Source of the DNA: Methanosarcinales archaeon
Lineage (GTDB): Archaea > Halobacteriota > Methanosarcinia > Methanosarcinales > Methanogasteraceae
DNA: 8,001 nucleotides
Direction of reading: 5' to 3'
NCBI GenBank assembly: GCA_030605805.1
Contig: JAUWHQ010000115.1
Coordinates: forward strand, 1-8,001
A program made the position numbers and the translations under genes. Below the pieces are notes generated by a model. It did not search any database. It saw only the letters and a program-made list of their open reading frames with translations, and was not told the DNA's origin. Of the stretch, positions 6,331-8,001 are shown piece after piece. Every line of letters begins with the position of its first letter. The stretch's first letter is position 1.

Positions 6331-7389
6331 ATGAGCGAAAAACCGATTATAGCAATAGTTTCTATTACAATTCCTGCTCTTGCAGGTTTTTACGTTGGAA
6401 TGCCTTATATTGGCAGTCTTATAGGAAATATAGTTTATCTGGTGTCTGTTTTATTTTTACTTGCGTTTGTGGTTGTGAACGTATTTTATATACAAAAGAT
6501 AGAGGATTTGTCTAAGGGCAAATCATACTTTATTTGCATTGCATATTTATTAGCAATACCTATAATCTACTTAATTAATTCATTAAAACCGCCTAGTATA
6601 TTTTTGGTATGTTTATTTTTCCTTTATTTCTTTTTAGCGTTGATGTGGACATTTATAGCAGAAAAAAAGAGGTTAACAAATATATGTACTGTATTGTTCA
6701 TTTTATGCTTACTACCGTTAATATTTGGTCTTTATGTGCATTGGATATACGAAGGTCCAATTTATGATGAAATAAGGTATTTGGAAAATCAGAAAGAGTA
6801 TTATGAGACTCACTTTGATGACCTTAACTACGGAATTTTGACCCAATACCGAACAGATTCTACAAAAAACAATATAAGAGAACTTGAAGAAAACATCGAG
6901 GAAACGGAAGAATGTTATTTAGTTGCCGATTTTTCAGGAGCTTGGAAAAAGATAGAAGCGACGAATGAGTACAACAACGATCTTAAACGAACTTTTGAAC
7001 TATTATATCCAAAAAAAGCTCTGTACGATGAACTCCGTGGATTAGATGAAGAGTTAGTTCAATTAAACTCTCGTGCTTATAGTATAAAAGACATGATTAA
7101 TCCTGGAGAGGGTTACAAGGTAGAAAGAATCTTATCGGACGTTAATATAACCAAGAATAAAGCAGACGAAGCATGGGGTCTTTATAGAAATGGTAGATAT
7201 GAAGAGACATACGAATTTATAGTTCAAATTAATACAGATATTTCTGATATCAAAGAGAGACTAGATCGTATTGAAATTTTAATAAAACCACAAAAACCAC
7301 AAAAAAAGGGACTTTTACGCGGATTTGAAGCATTTTTCGCAATTGCAGGGTTGTTAGCAGTGACATATCTTTTGAGAAGGAGAGAATGA
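6331..7389 (+). CDS. Multi-pass membrane protein with soluble helical domain and RGF/PGF-CTERM-like tail; function unknown
   Basis: The protein has 352 residues and I do not recognise a family for its body. Five hydrophobic segments lie near residues 6-22, 30-54, 66-83, 89-110 and 118-138. Residues 140-325 are soluble, charged and rich in Glu/Lys/Leu heptad-like stretches (YLENQKEYYETHFDD, ELEENIEETEE, GLDEELVQLNSRAY), so a coiled coil or helical bundle is likely. The end, LLRGFEAFFAIAGLLAV (328-344) then TYLLRRRE, is nearly a textbook PGF-CTERM signal, the target of archaeosortase A, except that Arg replaces the Pro of PGF. In the standard family the protein is cut near this motif and attached to a lipid at the outer face. 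Most carriers have a signal peptide and one anchor, not five helices first. Base composition is strongly AT-rich, with many ATA, TTA and AAA codons, unlike the genes around it, which suggests recent acquisition. Confidence 0.7.
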   Translation: MSEKPIIAIVSITIPALAGFYVGMPYIGSLIGNIVYLVSVLFLLAFVVVNVFYIQKIEDLSKGKSYFICIAYLLAIPIIYLINSLKPPSIFLVCLFFLYFFLALMWTFIAEKKRLTNICTVLFILCLLPLIFGLYVHWIYEGPIYDEIRYLENQKEYYETHFDDLNYGILTQYRTDSTKNNIRELEENIEETEECYLVADFSGAWKKIEATNEYNNDLKRTFELLYPKKALYDELRGLDEELVQLNSRAYSIKDMINPGEGYKVERILSDVNITKNKADEAWGLYRNGRYEETYEFIVQINTDISDIKERLDRIEILIKPQKPQKKGLLRGFEAFFAIAGLLAVTYLLRRRE

Positions 7390-7403
7390 AACAACCGGGA
7401 TAC

Positions 7404-7421
7404 CTCGGAATTTATTCCGGG
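7404..7421 (+). other. Hairpin-forming sequence just after the membrane gene
   Basis: CTCGGAA (7404-7410) can pair with TTCCGGG (7415-7421) around the loop TTTA: five Watson-Crick pairs next to the loop, then one T-G and one C-G pair. It begins 14 bases after the stop. No T-run follows, so termination is unproven; it may instead stabilise the mRNA end. Confidence 0.25.
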
Positions 7422-7535
7422 TGTGGCGCGGACCGGACTTCAGAATGGTGTTATGAGTTATGATAGAAAAATCCGTTCTTCCATAAAAAGTCCGCCGGAA
7501 GCGCCAAAGACGATACCCGCCCATATTATTACAAA

Positions 7536-7736
7536 GTGCTCGACGTAAGCACGGATGCCAGTCTGGACGAGATAAAGAAGGCATATCGCAGACTTTCCAT
7601 GCTTTATCATCCCGACGCATCCACTGACCCGGATGCCGAGAAGAAGATGAAAGAGATAAACAAAGCTTACGATGTGCTATCAGACCCGAATAAGCGTGCA
7701 CGATACGATAATTTTGAAAACACCTTCAAAGGCTGA
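7536..7736 (+). CDS. Small J-domain (DnaJ-like) protein, probable frame disruption upstream
   Basis: The frame encodes most of a J-domain: SLDEIKKAYRRLSMLYHPDA with the invariant HPD that triggers Hsp70 ATP hydrolysis, then KMKEINKAYDVLSDPNKRAR and YDNFE (helices III-IV). It ends right after the domain, with no glycine-rich, zinc-finger or C-terminal substrate domains, so it would be a minimal Hsp70 (DnaK) co-chaperone. The only available start in this frame is GTG 7536. That start cuts off helix I, although the codons just upstream still read YYYKVLDVS, the expected J-domain beginning. That frame is open back to a stop at 7464-7466 but has no start codon. An ATG at 7453 opens MSYDRKIRSSIK in another frame. 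Restoring one base in the A-run 7485-7489 would join it to the J-domain, giving about 95 residues. A sequencing error, a real mutation or an unusual start could each explain this. Confidence 0.6.
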   Translation: MLDVSTDASLDEIKKAYRRLSMLYHPDASTDPDAEKKMKEINKAYDVLSDPNKRARYDNFENTFKG

Positions 7737-7934
7737 TCGCATCGAGCAGAGGGGTGCTGGCAGGGGTGCATGGATGGCACAATAAAAAAGGGCTGTTGAC
7801 TCGCCCCAATCTTCGACCGGAGAGCACGAATGTCTTACCTGAAACCAACCCCAACGCCCAAAAACCTCATGCAACCACAGCCGAAATTGCTGCCGATTGA
7901 AAAGGTAATATAACAACACAACAAAGAGAATCGC
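7737..7934. other. Gap between the J-domain gene and the ATP-cone gene
   Basis: About 200 bases with no gene that I can support. GGGC (7789-7792) and GCCC (7802-7805) could form a short stem. The rest is C/A-rich and looks like an untranslated or spacer region ending in the promoter of the next gene. Confidence 0.4.
7906..7914 (+). promoter_or_regulatory. TATA-like element before the ATP-cone gene
   Basis: TAATATAAC preceded by the purine-rich GAAAAGG (BRE-like) lies 21-29 bases before the ATG at 7935. That spacing would place the transcription start almost at the start codon, i.e. a leaderless or very short-leader mRNA. It fits the absence of a strong ribosome site (only AAAGAGAA). Confidence 0.4.
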
Positions 7935-8001
7935 ATGTATAATATCCTGAAAAGGGATGGAAGAATTACCAATTTTAAAAAAGTGAAGATAGCCACTGCC
8001 A
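7935..8001 (+). CDS. ATP-cone protein, first 22 residues; probably anaerobic ribonucleoside-triphosphate reductase
   Basis: The frame from ATG 7935 reads MYNILKRDGRITNFKKVKIA and continues past the window edge. KRDGR followed by a hydrophobic residue, Phe and a Lys-Ile pair is the start of an ATP-cone, the allosteric nucleotide-binding domain at the N-terminus of ribonucleotide reductases. In strict anaerobic archaea the commonest owner is the class III enzyme NrdD, which makes dNTPs by glycyl-radical chemistry. A class II reductase or another ATP-cone protein remains possible, because only the first strand and helix are visible. Confidence 0.6.
   Translation, partial: MYNILKRDGRITNFKKVKIATA

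Noticed and set aside
7485..7491. Programmed -1 frameshifting in the J-domain gene
   Set aside because: The A-run is not a proper heptameric slippery site in the upstream frame, and no stimulatory structure is evident. A one-base deletion or sequencing error is simpler.
1..8001. tRNA, rRNA or CRISPR array
   Set aside because: No cloverleaf-like segment, conserved rRNA stretch or regularly spaced short repeats were visible in any gap.

Overview
The window looks archaeal and comes from a methanogen or a methane/alkane-oxidising relative. The left edge carries the 5' part of a methanogenesis marker 4 (MtxX) gene. The tryptophanyl-tRNA synthetase is of the archaeal/eukaryotic type. The DNA ligase remnants are of the archaeal ATP-dependent family, TATA-like promoter elements are visible, and two proteins end in PGF-CTERM-like sorting tails. 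Such tails are common in Methanosarcinales, ANME lineages and other Euryarchaeota. I cannot place the organism below that level. Most genes have mixed, roughly 50% G+C codon use; the gene at 6331-7389 is clearly more AT-rich.

Layout. Left block (1-2536): mtxX runs leftward off the window, divergent from a two-gene unit running right, a DJ-1/PfpI-family protein followed by trpS (stop and start regions nearly touch). Between mtxX and the DJ-1 gene lies a shared promoter region with a TATA-like element and a small inverted repeat. Middle block (2537-4765): a gap with no intact gene holds a decayed copy of the 3' end of a DNA ligase gene. It is followed by a leftward gene for an Old Yellow Enzyme-type flavoprotein with [4Fe-4S] ligands. 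Its C-terminal half is a GAF-like sensory domain rather than the usual NAD(P)H/FAD domain. Right block (4766-8001): a small acidic tail-anchored protein overlaps by ATGA a DNA ligase gene that has lost its central catalytic region and is out of frame across the junction. A 360-base gap follows, then an AT-rich multi-membrane protein with an RGF-CTERM tail, a small J-domain gene whose reading frame is probably broken or shifted near its start, and the first codons of an ATP-cone protein, most likely an anaerobic ribonucleotide reductase.

The most unusual aspect is the rearranged ligase locus. A direct repeat of about 250 bases (ligase C-terminus plus its T-rich downstream tail) flanks the flavoprotein gene at a spacing of 3026 bases. 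The last codons and stop of the flavoprotein gene lie inside the left copy. Neither ligase copy can encode an active enzyme as written. The other points worth following are the flavoenzyme-GAF fusion and the two atypical PGF-CTERM-like proteins. I see no CRISPR array, tRNA, rRNA or transposase, and no clear multi-gene new system.
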